From: Dryococelus australis
Taxonomy: Eukaryota > Arthropoda > Insecta > Phasmatodea > Phasmatidae
Assembly: GCA_029891345.1 (NCBI GenBank)
Contig: CM056993.1
Span: 231,293,488 to 231,357,487, forward strand
Reading direction: 5' to 3'
DNA length: 64,000 nucleotides
Shown: positions 37,853 to 50,900 of the stretch, piece by piece
How the letters are laid out: the number at the start of each line of letters is the position of its first letter
How positions within the stretch are numbered: the stretch's first letter is position 1
Notes under the pieces: model-generated
Seen by the model: the letters and a program-made list of their open reading frames with translations, nothing else
What the model was told of the DNA's origin: nothing
Databases searched by the model: none
Program-made: the position numbers and the translations under genes

Positions 37853-38083
37853 GGGAACCGCGGTGGTGTAATTGTTATACTACATCCTCCCTCCTATGCG
37901 AACCGGGTTAAAATCCCAGCGGGGTCGCTCCCCAGATTTTTGCATGTAGGAATCGTGGCGGACGATGCCGCTGGTCATTCCATTCCGGCTCTGTGCCACA
38001 CTCAACTCGCTTCACCCTCACCAGCTCTCAAGACCGCGATGTTAAGAGCCGCCAAAATTTCTTAACTCGCTCACTCACTCGAG
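37853..38083 (+). mobile_element. tRNA-derived SINE, family 1, copy 4
   Basis: The head GGGAACCGCGGTGGTGTAAT is followed by a box-B-like GGGTTAAAATCCC near 37906. The body GATTTTTGCATG...GCCGCTGGTC and tail CTTCACCCTCACCAGCTCTC then GATGTTAAGAGCCG match the other copies. Confidence 0.8.
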
Positions 38084-38251
38084 AAAATAGTACTTGCAAC
38101 GCCTCCAAGTTGAGCATAATTTGTTACAAATGTAAAATAATGAATATTTCGTGTCCAGCAGCGACAACGCCTCGTTGGCAGCAAGGTAACTGTGAACGAA
38201 GCAAGTTGCTAATAGAAGCAGAGGCGGCGAAGTGATCAGCCCTCGCCTGTA

Positions 38252-38673
38252 AAAGCTGGTCACGATCAAATGAACACTTTTGATATCAACCTTAGTAAAA
38301 TAACCACTGCTTGCATCTGCATATATTTTAACGGGAGCGGCGAGTGGCATGCGCCCAGTAACGTTGATAACGTTAGAGGAAAAGTAGTTCCATATCTTAA
38401 CGTCGAATAAAAAGTGTCAGTCAACTATTTGAAGTAACTTATATCATTTCTTTCGCTTCCTGTTTTATTTATACAGAGAAGTTTAAAAATGAGCATATTT
38501 GTGAAATATTCACTTTTCTAATAATTTCACACTTTAACTCGACCCACGCATGAATAAAGTGACAAGGCCCATGGCGGTGTTAATTTTACACAAGGCGGAA
38601 GAATACACAACGGACAAACAAGTAGATCTTAAGCAGGGCTATCAAAAGTGTTCATTTGACCTTGAACGGCCTA
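38252..38673 (+). mobile_element. MITE, family M1, copy D
   Basis: Left end AGCTGGTCACGATCAAATGA and right end ending in TTGACCTTGAACGGCC are inverted repeats over about 28 bp with few mismatches, the clearest TIR pair of the four copies. Confidence 0.75.
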
Positions 38674-38819
38674 CAGTAAAGAACATCCCAGGATTCGCCT
38701 GGATTGACCACGGGGAACCGTGGACTACAGAAATCAGGACGGTTGGACCAGGATTCGAAATCATGTCCTCCCGAACGCGAGTCCGATGATTTATCACTGT
38801 ACCACCATGCTCGGTTAAC
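38674..38819 (-). mobile_element. tRNA-derived SINE, family 2
   Basis: On the minus strand, GAGCATGGTGGTACAGTGAT (box-A region) is followed by GATTTCGAATCCTGG (box B), then a body unlike family 1 (CCACGGTTCCCCGTGG). It lies directly after MITE copy D. Only one copy was seen here. Confidence 0.6.
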
Positions 38820-38923
38820 TCCACTACATACTGGACATTTCGACTGAACAACTTCTCTGTCATTGGGACGTAAACGTCTGCAGTGTTTCCTATTTCAGAC
38901 ATCACTCACTGACAACTTTAGTG

Positions 38924-39616
38924 TTACATGTCCGTTCTTTGCTTCGCCTGAGCGAGCGAAGGATGTAATATGATATCGGGCGTCGAGTCATAAGTGAAAG
39001 TCTGCAAAAAAAGCGGTTTGAAGTTATAAAGACTTGCCATGGTGCATTCTTCCACATAGCGCAGTGATTAACCTTTGGCGGCTCGCGCACCCCTGACCTT
39101 TGGCGAATTGAATTTCAGCGTTTATCTGAAGAATTTTTTGGTTTATAGACCTCTTTCCTCTCAACATGAATGGGGTGACGAACCTTCCAAGCCACGGCCA
39201 GCGACTATAAAATGGCGCCGGGCCTCCAAGCCGGGAGTGTATGAGTGTATGAGAGTCGGGAGTCTGGCAAGCAGAGCAACGAGTAGCTCTGTAAGTGACC
39301 AGCGGGAGGAAAATTTGTGACTGCGAGCATTAGAGAAGTGAAGAGAGCGACTGGCAGGCTGGAGTATTGGACTGGATGTGTGAGTGAAAGACATTACACG
39401 TGATGGCAACAGACAGACTGAACGTGTGTTAATGGTGAGTCTGAGTTAATTGACTATAACCAAACAGAGATATTGACAAGGGTGTTAAATAGAGTTTAAA
39501 TATACAATAAATATTGCGCTCACTGAGAAATAAAAAGAGTAAAAGCAGAGATAGGTAATTTCATATTGTAAATAATACCTGTGTGAGTAAATTAAATATA
39601 TTTATTTATTATAACA
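38924..39616 (+). other. LTR-like segment with TATA box (tentative)
   Basis: A GC-richer block carries TATAAAA at 39206-39212, a purine-rich transcript-like stretch, and AATAAA words downstream (39510-39535). It starts TGTTAC and ends ATAACA. This could be a solo long terminal repeat, but no target-site duplication or primer-binding site was found. Confidence 0.2.
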
Positions 39617-41206
39617 TCATACCCCGCAATAGCTTAGTAGTATCTAACATCAATGTAGAAAGAGTTGTAGCTTCAGAATTTTTCTACACATATTCAAAGT
39701 CTGCTGTGAGATACAAACTTTTTGTTTTTTAAAACTTTTTATACACTGCTAAAAGCCCACATAAAGAAAATTAAACACTGTTTTACTAGTTATATTTCTT
39801 TATAGTCTGGAAATATATATAAATATAGTTAAAAAAAATCCCGTAAATTTCTGGAAAGTTTTGTGAAATTTACGGAAATGTATCTAAAAATATGAAGTGT
39901 TTGAAATTTTAGGAACATTTCTCGGTAACTACGTTCCAACACATTTATGTAGTTTTACGGAAACATTGGCAGTGCACATTAATAAAATGTTTTCATAACC
40001 CAGATTTTCTTTCTTGCTACGAAATTTTTTACAACGTTGTGTGTGTCACTTTTAAATATATTGCGAGAAAAAAGTAGTGGCAGTCACAGCAAAGTGAATG
40101 AACACGCCTTAAATGTGGATAGAGTTAATTTCGGCCATTTCTCATTCATGAAATACAAGACAATTATTTTTAATTTTTCTGTTTTACTGAAGCAATAGGA
40201 CTTCGATTAAAGTATTTCGAGGTAGCTGTTTCAGTTGTTTTTCTATAATTCTCTGCTTTAAACTTAAGTGTGTGAAGGAAGAAATGAGAATGTAAGTTAT
40301 TCCGTGGGGAATCAGAACGTAGCTGCTTTGGTAATGTGTAGTATTTTTATCACATTTTGTATTATTTGTTTAACAAATAAATCATTGTTCCTATTTTTAT
40401 AATATTTCTTTCTGGTTGAGAAATGGGTAACTTTTCCTGACCTATAAGACAGAAAATAGCGCATCATTGACGTTGTTATAAACATCCTATGAAGACGTGT
40501 TCACTAAATTATTTTATGGCTCCAAGGAAATTCTGGAGTTGATCAAGAATTAGCCTGCTGTGGTCAGTAACACTGTCGTCACATCATTCAACATTCTCGC
40601 CTTCTTATCTTGCCTCCTCTAAATTACAAAATAAAAATAAAACATCATATACTTGAACATCTCTGCGATGTTCAACTGCTTAGTTTGATAATCGACCATC
40701 TTCGCTATCAGACCCCGTTCTCCCCATATTGTTAACGATAGTCAGTGCAGTTATTTATTATGTCGTTTATGCCATCAATTGTGTGGTACAGTCAGTTTTC
40801 AACCAGATATTTAAGTACATATTGTTATGAAAGGCAGGCTTCCATGCTAATTGGGAAATAAGGGAAAATTTAGCCAATTTCGAAAAAAAATTGGAGTGCA
40901 CGAATACCTTTGAATTACCTTTGAATTTGGCTATTCTTTAAATACCAAGTAGTGATAATATGATAACGTCATTAGTAAAGAAGGCAAATGTTTTAATATG
41001 GGCCGACTAAAAAGGTAAAATACGATATCTGTACTATGACAATGGCATGTTAAAAACAGAACGCCCAGTAGCCCAGTACTGGAACCTATTTTCTCCAATG
41101 AAATATAACCTTATTCCGAAAAACAATTTCTTTAAATATCCAAAATCACTCGAAATGAAATTTACACGTTTTTGTAATAACTACCCAAATAGCGACCGTA
41201 GTGAAT
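39617..41206. other. No recognisable gene
   Basis: AT-rich, nothing noticed. Confidence 0.5.
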
Positions 41207-41376
41207 AGGAGTATCGACAGAGGAAGTATTCGTACTGATCTTAGAAAAAATGCCAGTGAAAATAGGAGTATCAACAGAGGAAGTATTCGTACTGATCTTA
41301 GAAAAAATGCCAGTGAAAATAGGAGTATCAACAGAGGAAGTATTCGTACTGATCTTAGAAAAATACCAGTGAAAAT
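41207..41376. repeat. 57-bp tandem repeat, 3 copies
   Basis: Units at 41207, 41264 and 41321 are almost identical. Since 57 is a multiple of three, both strands stay open; the plus frame reads repeats of GSIRTDLRKNASEN. There is no other sign of a gene. Confidence 0.95.
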
Positions 41377-44300
41377 AGGATGGTGTTACAAGAAGTATAT
41401 AACGGTGATGCTCTGCAATAATTTGACAAGCTGAGATTTTGGTTTCTTATCATACATATTGAGGTTATCTGTTTAATAATTTTGAGAAACGCATACGAAC
41501 TCTGTAGTCCGTGGTTTATCAAATATCCAATTGTTCGAAAACGACGCACATATAAAGTGATCAGCAATCGACAGCACTATGAACGAGCCAAGCGTCAACA
41601 GAGGCTTAACTGGAAACTGCCACGGAACCGATATCAGCATGTATGTGTATATTGTATTTTTCGTATCAAGCCAAACAACTATACCTCATTCTTCATACAG
41701 TGGGAGTGTTTCATCAGTTCTTCCCAGTACACTCTTTTGATTGCACCCTGTTAGTTGGGTATTTTCCTTTCGTGTCATTAAAAATCCCCTTCAAGTAAAA
41801 TTTTAGTAATCATCACAACCAATTAAACTTATTGCGACATTGTCTATTTTCTCTGTCAGTTTTCAGGAATATAACGGCGATTTTTACAGGCCCTATGCTT
41901 TTGCGTTTTATTTTTATGACAGGCTATTTCAATCAGCTGAATGTTTGTGTGATCGTACCACCATTTAGTTTACGCACCTCAGAAAACACTTAAATAAAGT
42001 AAAACATTTAGTACTTGAAAACGGAAAAAGTGTTTAGTTAAAGTACTACGGGAAATCTTCTATAAGCAGCAAAATCCAATGTATATACATGTTTGCAGTA
42101 TTGTGGAGTTCAGTCTGGCGGTAAAGTACAATAAATAATATTTCTCTGGCAATGGCGTAGTTCCAGTATGTTAAAGGAAGTACGAGGAATTTTGTCAGAT
42201 TTGTAAAATTATTTAATCGTTATAAAAATTACAGTTGAAATTTAGGCACAATTTTAAAATCGATATAATTAAAAAAATCTTTTTAGACTTATTTAAGTTG
42301 TGTGTTATTTCCATCTTCAAATTGAATTTTGTCTCTTATATTACTATTTTGACAATGAACCATAGATTTTCATTACAAAAAAAAACTGATTGGAATCTGT
42401 AGATCAGTAAAATACCGCTTGTAGTATGCATTAGATTTCAAAATGTAATTAATTACAATCATACATAACATTAACATTCTTTTCCGATTGTCGTATAACA
42501 TTTTTATTTAAATATTTACACAGTATTTGAATTCATTTTTACAAAGTTTCAAATTTGATTATGTTATGTTTTTAGATTTTCGGAATTTTATTCAATCCAA
42601 ATAAATGCATTTTTCTTGGCGGTATCCGATATTTCTATATAGGTACAGTAATATTGTCAGTGAACGTTGAAACAATTTATATTATTACAATTTAATTAAT
42701 TAATTAATTTTAATCGACCAAAGCGTATTTGCAAATTCGGGTCCTTAGCAAGGTGCTAGAATACCTTCTATCGAGACACTAAATTATTACCTGACTCAAA
42801 TTGTTCAATCAGGTTTAGATTTATGAACCGCTGGCATTCACTTTCACGTGACATTTTTTTTCTTGTGATATGTATAAAAAATGCAGAAAAACACAAGTAC
42901 ACAATGCGAACAAGGTATTATTGTAGGCCAGTACTTGAACGGAAAGTAATCTAAAATAAATGAGCATTGTGAAATTTTATGAGAATCATCTCGCCTCGGT
43001 TGCAGTCATGACTAAAGCGGCTCTGAAGATGATAATATCCGTCATAAAATACGTTCGTATAAAATGCGAGGAAGGAGAGGGTAGCGAAAAGCTGGGGGCG
43101 CCGGCATAAGGCCGGGGTCGGAACAAATGTTAAATGAAGGGCGCATGGTGATATGAGCTGAGCACTTCTTTTCCACGTGGCGCACAATGAAAGACATACC
43201 CGTCCCTTTACTAAAGCCCTCCACCGTCCATAAAATGAATTATTTGTGAGGATGTGTGCCGCGGATGATGCGACTTTAATGACACGGCTGCTCTGACTGC
43301 GGGATGGGAACACAAGTCAGTCACAGCTCTGCTTCGTTTATATCGTGACCACTGGACACTGTGAAATGTAAAACATTGTTTGTACGTTTTGCAAACAATT
43401 ACTTCGTATGTAACTAGTTGCCGAAATTTTCTCGTAACCGTACAAGTGAAATACGTATTATGAAACATACAATATTTATTTATCTCCATATTTATAATAC
43501 TCCTGGAATTTACAGTGCATGCTCGATAAACTTCAATATTAGTTCTACAGTCTCCATGTAACGTGCTGTAAATTTTGGCTTTATTGATTTGTGATGTTTC
43601 ACAAATAATAATGGCAACTGAATTTCCAAAGGATAGTTTCTAAAATTACAGGACATTTTTACATTGCAATAGGGTAAAATACACTAAATTTATAATTCCG
43701 AGTTCTTCAGTGAATCTGAACAAATACTCACATCCGGTCTGAATCTTCTATTGGTTTATCGAATAAAAGAAAATGAAAACGAAAAATTTAAATTGCATTT
43801 TATTTAAAACGACATATATATGAACAGAAAATTAAAAAAATTCTTAATATCTGTATTTCGCATAAGCTGTGTGATATGTCTTGAATGTATTTACATGAGA
43901 AAACTGACTTCATTTACCTAACCACGGGTGATTTACTGCAAGAAACAGCGATAGCGCATGGTAATCTTTCATTTCGAGTTTGAGCGTTATCGTTATTTTC
44001 ACAGCCTGCGTCTTTCGCGAGGAAAAAGCTATTTACAACCTGGTATGATTTACGCCGCAATCTTGAAAGTTTCAAAACTATCAATACGGATAAAATCCGG
44101 AAGGAAAAAAACTTAAATTCGGGCGAAGAAAACCCATTATTATATCGCAATATTACCAAACAAATAAACAATATTTTGAAAAAGATTTTAAAGTGCATTG
44201 CTAGTGCATTTAAGTCCACTCTTGAAAGTACTGAAAACATTTACAGTAGTTAATTTAGAAAGAAAAAATTCTCCTTAACAACAGCAGCACCAAAACTCAA

Positions 44301-44401
44301 AATTGCTGTTAGGTAATTGTTACCATTTTAAAAATTATACAGAAGACTGAAAATAATATTACATAGATATATGCAGATAATATTGTAATGGAATGATGTG
44401 A
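41377..44401. other. No recognisable gene
   Basis: Mostly AT-rich. 42990-43330 is GC-richer with a 120-aa minus frame (42951-43313) that has no motif I can name. Confidence 0.4.
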
Positions 44402-44535
44402 AATTAACTCAACATTGAAGCGACTGCGGTCCCACTTAATATTTCTCTATCCACTAGGCCACTGTGGCCCCACTTAACATAGTTCTATCCACCGAGCCAC
44501 TAAGGCTCCACTTAATTAACTCAACATTGAAGCGA
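44402..44535 (-). repeat. Two SINE-head fragments between 22-bp direct repeats
   Basis: The 22-bp word beginning AATTAACTCAACATTGAAGC lies at 44402-44423 and again at 44514-44535. Between them, on the minus strand, are two tandem box-A-like heads: GCCTTAGTGGCTCGGTGG and GGCCACAGTGGCCTAGTGG. The second resembles the head of SINE family 1 (GGGGCCACAGTGG). Confidence 0.65.
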
Positions 44536-45132
44536 GAGATTTGAAGTAAACAAAAATAATATTCCATTACCTTCATATCTCTATATAATAATCTCTATGC
44601 ATTAAAACAAACTTTCATATAGGAGTAAGTAATTTAAAAAATGAGTTTTTAGGGTAAAGGGTAATGATTGCGCAATCTGATCTCACTCAAATTTGAACTA
44701 TACCTGTATTTGACCCTGCGGATTCACTCAGGAAAAGTTGAAGAACTTTTGTTTGGTTTCAAGGGATTTAGAAGTATTAAAAACGGACAGACAGAGACCG
44801 CCTCCTTATTATATAGGATAAGACTAAATAAAATCTTCTAAAAGAGAGAATGTAAGTTCTATAATATTTTGTTGTCTGGAAGAAAATGTCAGTCAAAATT
44901 TAACCATTCTTAAATCACTTTAAACTCTGACAGTATGATGTTACTTGATGTGACTTCTAGTGAATCAATCAAATGAACTAACAACGAGTGACTGATAGCT
45001 GATTCCCTATAAATGTAAAAAATATATATAAAAACATGTATATCACTGACTTGCGCTTACAGTGTGAGGCCGCAACTTTACTTCATGCTGTTTCAAATAA
45101 ACTTTTCATTTTAAAGTTCTAAATATATTATT

Positions 45133-45895
45133 AGAGGCAGCATGTCACTTCTGGACCACTAGGCATATGAGGTGCTAATTTGCATAATTGCCTAATTTTC
45201 ATAATTGCTGGTTTGCATATTAATTGATAATAAATCGATTAACTAATTTATTAATCTGATTAATTAGAAATTGATCAAATTAATTAGTGCGATTGTTCGT
45301 TCAAATTTCTTTAATATAAATTTGCTTTATATAAATTGGTGTTGAAAGCGTTAAGTGCCACAAAGGTGATATTGGTGGAGCAGAATCGATGTGTCCTCTG
45401 TGACGTCCTGAAGCCGATGAACAGAGTGGTGGATTGCAATTGCTTATATCAGAGTTGATGTTGGTGGAAGATTGGTATAAGAAACATTTTATTTATTTTT
45501 GTTCGTGACAGATGGGAGTAGGGGGCTACATATCCGTCCAGGTAACTCTCTGGATGCATATTGAGGAATTAGATGCAGGAGAAATGTTCTCGACGAAGCA
45601 AATATTTTTTTTAACAGAAAGAGTCGATTTACGTTCAAATAGCATATCAAACGAGTTACTTTAATGACTAACCCGCTCAACCATAAGATGTTAATCGTGC
45701 AATTACCGAATGAAACTATTTCCCTAGCAAAGAAACTGATCTCCACTTTAATCACATAACATTAAATCGACAGAACCAAGCACATATTCATGCGATTATG
45801 GAATGAAATCTATATTAATATTGTAGCTACAAAAACATAATGCTAATTAACTGAATTCATAAAACAATCACGTACAAACCAAGCTAACATAAAAA
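45133..45895 (+). repeat. Left terminal inverted repeat of Polinton
   Basis: It matches the reverse complement of 61009-61836 through ordered blocks: TTCTGG.CCACTAGGCA, GCTAATTTGCATAATTG, GGTGTTGAAAG.GTTAAGTG, ATCGATGTGT, GTTGATGTTG.TGGAAGA, GATGGGAG, TCTGGATGCATA, GCAAATATTT and finally CTAACATAAAAA. Identity is clearly high but reduced by many substitutions and small indels. Confidence 0.85.
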
Positions 45896-46032
45896 CACAT
45901 GATTTACAAAAAAAACTCATAAGTACTCCAGGTGTCATAAACACCCCTAATTTAATCCCCTCCCATCAAAAGTACACATACACCAAGTCAAACTGAAACA
46001 CGAATGTAAATACATACTTTACTCTGCCCCAA

Positions 46033-46472
46033 GTGGATCAGATTGTGAAGCAGATTGTGGAGCATGTGGAGCAGATTGTGGAGCATGTGGAGCAGATTGT
46101 GGAGCATGTGGAGCAGATTGTGGAGTCTGTATAACAGTGAGGAGCAGATTGTGGAGCATGTGGAGCAGATTGTGGAGCATGTGGAGCAGATTGTGGAGTC
46201 TGTATAACAGTGAGGAGCAGATTGTGGAGCATGTGGAGCAGATTGTGGAGCATGTGGAGCAGATTGTGGAGTCTGTATAACAGTGAGGAGCAGATTGTGG
46301 AGCATGTGGAGCAGATTGTGGAGCATGTGGAGCAGATTGTGGAGAATGTGGAGCATATTGTGAAGTGTGTGGAGCACGGTATGGAGCATGTGGAGCAAGG
46401 TGTGGAGCATGTGGAGCAAAGTGTAGAGCGTGTGGTGCAAGGTGTGGTGCTATGTGGTGCTAGTGTGGTGCT
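46033..46472. repeat. Minisatellite, 21-bp unit with 73-bp higher-order period
   Basis: The base unit is GATTGTGGAGCATGTGGAGCA. A variant containing GTCTGTATAACAGTGAGGAG occurs at 46125, 46198 and 46271, exactly 73 bp apart. The 97- to 150-aa frames on both strands come from this repeat. It lies just inside the left TIR. Confidence 0.95.
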
Positions 46473-47987
46473 AAAGGTTAATTCATATGTTATTAGTTCT
46501 TAGGTGTTAATTCTTAAGTGTGTTAGGTCTTAGGTCTGAAGCAATGGAGGAGGAGCAAGTATTGACTTAGTGTTGCAAATTGTACTATGTCTCTTTAAAT
46601 TTTTGTTGAAAAAAATCTATTTTTAAATTAATTATTACATGTATACCATCGATCTCAGCACATAGTTGAAGAATAATATCTCTTCACACCAGACATCAAC
46701 ATGTTGATTCACAGCTACAGTAATTTTTTGTATCTTAAAAAGTTTTTAAAGTAATACTCGAAATTTTTCGAGTGATTGATATAACTTGATGAAACCTGTT
46801 TAAACCTGTTAAAATTAATATTTTGGGTTGTTATGAGACTAAGTCACTGTCAACTAGTGATGTGCAGCGAAGCTCGCCCCTCTTAACATTCCTTAGCCTT
46901 GCTCTGCGGGCTCCGTATACCACAACTTCTCCCAAACTACTTTCCCCTTCCAACAGCCTTGCTCTGTCTCACAATTTTGTGTTTCAAGTTATGCTAGGAT
47001 TTCTTGAGATTTTTCCACATTCCTCTACTTTCAGAGTTCATTCATTTCTCGACCATTTCCCTAGTCCTTTTTATTTTAATACTTGTTGGTGTATAAATTA
47101 TGTAAAAACGATAAATATTCAATCTCAACTCACCCACAAATACTTAAACTTCAATACTGTAGTCATATTATATAAAACTACGGCAAAAGGAATTCAAAAT
47201 ATTAAATAAAATGTCACTTAATTTCCTCCGCCATTTATATCATTTTTTCAAACCATCCTTAAAACTATATTCACAAATATTTAAACAAAATTTACAACAA
47301 AGTTTTACAACAAATCATGCAAACCTTTTTAAAAACTATTACAATCCTTTACAAAAAATTCCTTAAAATTGTACTTACATACACATCACTTTAAGATATA
47401 TACAAAATTCTGTATGCGTATGTTCAAACTATATAATCATTCTCACACATTCTTTCACACACACACACGCCATTTAAAATTATTATTTACATTGATTAAA
47501 ACTAAAAACTAGAAAATATTTACAAAAAAATTAACGACAATTTATTGCAGCACCTGTTGTGGCGCTATGGTTTAGCGTCCACTGTATTATTTACAGGTGT
47601 ATCCGGGTTAAATTTGGTAAGTAGCCACACACCAACACCTACGATGACTCCACACACACAAACCTAGTAATTTGTAGACTTAAAAATCCATATATTATAT
47701 GATGTGATATCACGCTGCAAAAATGATACTGTAGAGTTTTTCCTGAGTGACATAAATTAACACAGGTATACTGTAGCGATGTTGTAGAATAACAGTGTAT
47801 TTTCTGAAGAGATACTTGGTGACAAGCCCAGCATTTAGGGCAAAACAGTAGGTTTAAAGATGGTTGCAGTGCATATTGTGGTGCAGAGCAGGGTGTGGTT
47901 TTGGTGGCAGTGCTGGCAGTTGTTATGTTGGGGTAGATGGCAGACTTGTATTTAATGTGTTGTTGAAACCAAAATATTGGGAAAAAA
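46473..47987. other. Polinton interior without recognised gene
   Basis: AT-rich. A 128-aa plus frame at 46823-47209 shows no motif. The 140-aa minus frame 47639-48061 is mostly downstream of the polymerase end. Confidence 0.4.
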
Positions 47988-50900
47988 TTTTTACTTTGGG
48001 ATCTTATAGTGCCTCCAGGGTAAAGTCGATACTCCATCCGGCTCAATGAAGTGCTTATCATCTAAATCTGATAACACCACTTTGGTCATGCGTTCGGTGT
48101 TAAATTCTTGAACACGCGAACGGAACTGGTATGGGGTACCCAGAATCCTGGTACAATTGTCGAGGCAATTTTGATAATCCTTGTAATGGGGGGATTGCAA
48201 CACATTAGGTTTTACACCCTTTGCCTTACGTATAGACTGTGTAAAGCTTGGGACATAAACCTACAAAGTGTGTGATGATGTGGCTGGCACATTCATCCTT
48301 AATCAGTCCGGTACAGCCTTTGTTCTTGTGTGAGAATCATTTGTGGGGTATCGAGCACATAGATAAAAGTAATTACTTCATAAACAACTCTATAGGCAAT
48401 TTCATATATTAGGCTGTCCGTATCGCAGTGTAATAAGTGTAAGGCTTTTGTAGGAAAATTCTTATGCATGTACTGATAATGAAATTCGTAAAGGGTCAAC
48501 TTGGAAAGATCTAGAACGGCAACACCAGAGTACAAATGCTTGTTAAATGTAATAGAGATCTTTGACATTTCGATAAGGACAAGATTATCATCGATGATCT
48601 GCTGTACCTGGAATGTAAGACACCCTATTCATTCTGCAGCCCTATATATTGTGTGATACCTGGTAACGACTCTTAGGCCCCTTTCCCAGTGGAAATTCTG
48701 TAAAGTTATTCCATATACTGTACTATTCATTAACTTAAAGAACGATTTCTCAGTCATTTGCAGCCTGGACATATTTCTCAATGATAAAATCGATGTAAGG
48801 AGCCATCCAAGCCTTCTGCTCAAAGTGCAAAATGTGATGAACAGAGTCAAGTGTGGCTCCATGCATCAAGTACTGCCTCAGTGTTTCCCTGTGAATAACA
48901 TAATACTTCTGCGGTATGAGAGTCAAAATGAGTATTTCATGCGAGCCATTTGAAGGTATGCCATTTACTGGAGCCAAAGGCAAATCGGATAGCACATAGT
49001 GACATTCGTCTGGAAACAAAAAATCCACTTCCACGAAAAAGCAAGTGTCCCAAACATTCACCATGATCACGAAATTACATAATAAAATCACATCAGCCAT
49101 CACCCACTGAAAAGTGCCAATAGGAAGCTTACACTTCAAAGTATGGCTGTACAGGTCGTTTACGTAGAAATATCAGATATATTTCGATGCCACACTGGGG
49201 TCATACTCTTCACCCATGTAAATGTTACTGGCTTCCGCACAGATTCTGTAAATCTGGATAATGCCACCCCTAACCCCAAATTCAACAAAAAGGTACATAT
49301 CAGGGTCAGTCAACAGCTCTAGCCGCACATCTGTAATTGACATTAAAGCATCCTATGCAAGAAAAGGAGCTGTGGCATACATGGTGGGGTCAAAACCTTA
49401 ATGAGCCAAACATATGGTCCTGACATTTTCAAAAAACGTCTGCCAGCAAACAAGTGTCCTCGCATAAATTCTGAATGACGTACTGCAGCAAGTTTATGCA
49501 GTGGAACACATCCCATGTGGCTTGGACATGAACATAATACTCATCGCCAATGCCTTCACGTTTCATGACATGAAATTCATCCTTTGGTGGGAGTGACACG
49601 CACATCAGACGGTCTTCCGACTTAACATAGTCATAAGGAAACACTCCATTCCTTCATGCCAATTCAAATTGGTTGTTGTCTGGAAACATAGAGCTGGTGA
49701 TACTCAATTGTGCAGGTTTCAAACGACCTGCCAAAGATTCCAGCAAGGCGCTCATGAACTGAAAAGAATCAAAGAAACATAACTTGAAATGTTATACCAT
49801 TTATTTCGAGTCAATCCCATTGGGAATACCTTTGATGATGGACTTGTACTTTTCATGGGTCATTCCAATAACCTAGATTTTACCTGGGTTTCTGATTACC
49901 ATGGTTCCTTCGGGTTTTGTTATGTGATGTTCAGCCAATGGCTTTATGAGAAAGTGAGCATCATAGTTTTGCACATTATGAAAGACAGCAAAAAGTTGTT
50001 TCTTGGGCAGTCTGAAATTCAAATTGCAATTATTATGTGCATGGCCTCTGATTTCACTGGCCAGATGGTCACGTTCGACCACAGCATCTGTACCGAGTTT
50101 CTTCTTACAAATATGACAACTTTTCTGACCTGCCAACCTAGCTTCATCAGCTGGGGTTTTCGGCTTCATCGGAACAGTTATGCTGTATATTCCTGCAACC
50201 CACTTTGTCAATTCAACAAATTTATCTTCTAACCGGTTTATTCAATCATCACCCACAAACTCAAAGTATATAGAGAATGCTGGATTGTACGAACAAACCA
50301 ACAAAATGCTACAAGTATATGGACATTTTGGTTGATGTTATTTGTATTACTCATGTTATCATTGGGGAAGCAAGTGGACAAGGGTTTCAAATATTTCTCT
50401 GTGTCGCAATAGGCGATGAAACATAGTCTTTGCTGTTTGCTGTAACCCTGGCATTGCAAGTACTTGTCCCCAGTAGGTAAAGTACTGCGAACAGCCTGAT
50501 GTTGCTGAGATCAATATGGTTTGCGATTTTCTCCTCACTACTAAATCATTGGAGAAACAATTGCAAACAAATTTCCTGTTTTATTTACTTAACCGGCTGT
50601 TAAGCAGCCTTCACGAATCATTAATGGAAACAAAATGCAAATTCACATCATTACCACAACTGCAGATGGCCAATACATTTATGTGATGTGCATGCCGTAT
50701 AGGATAAATACGCATTGGTACAATAACCCCTTGCTTATCGAAAGTTACGTCAATAATATTACTATCTTTGTCCACAACACAGGTTACATTGATATAAATA
50801 CCATTGTTATCCTCGAACTTTCGAATATCCTGTAACACTACAGGATATGACAGACCTTCAGTATTCAAAACACTGTAAGGTTTGAATATAAATATATTCT

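Noticed and set aside
45988..46440. 150-aa minus-strand frame rich in HMLHNLL repeats
   Set aside because: It is a read-through of the 21-bp minisatellite; the other strand is equally open.
49789..50232. 147-aa plus-strand frame
   Set aside because: It is antisense to the PolB exonuclease region, which has clear motifs on the minus strand.
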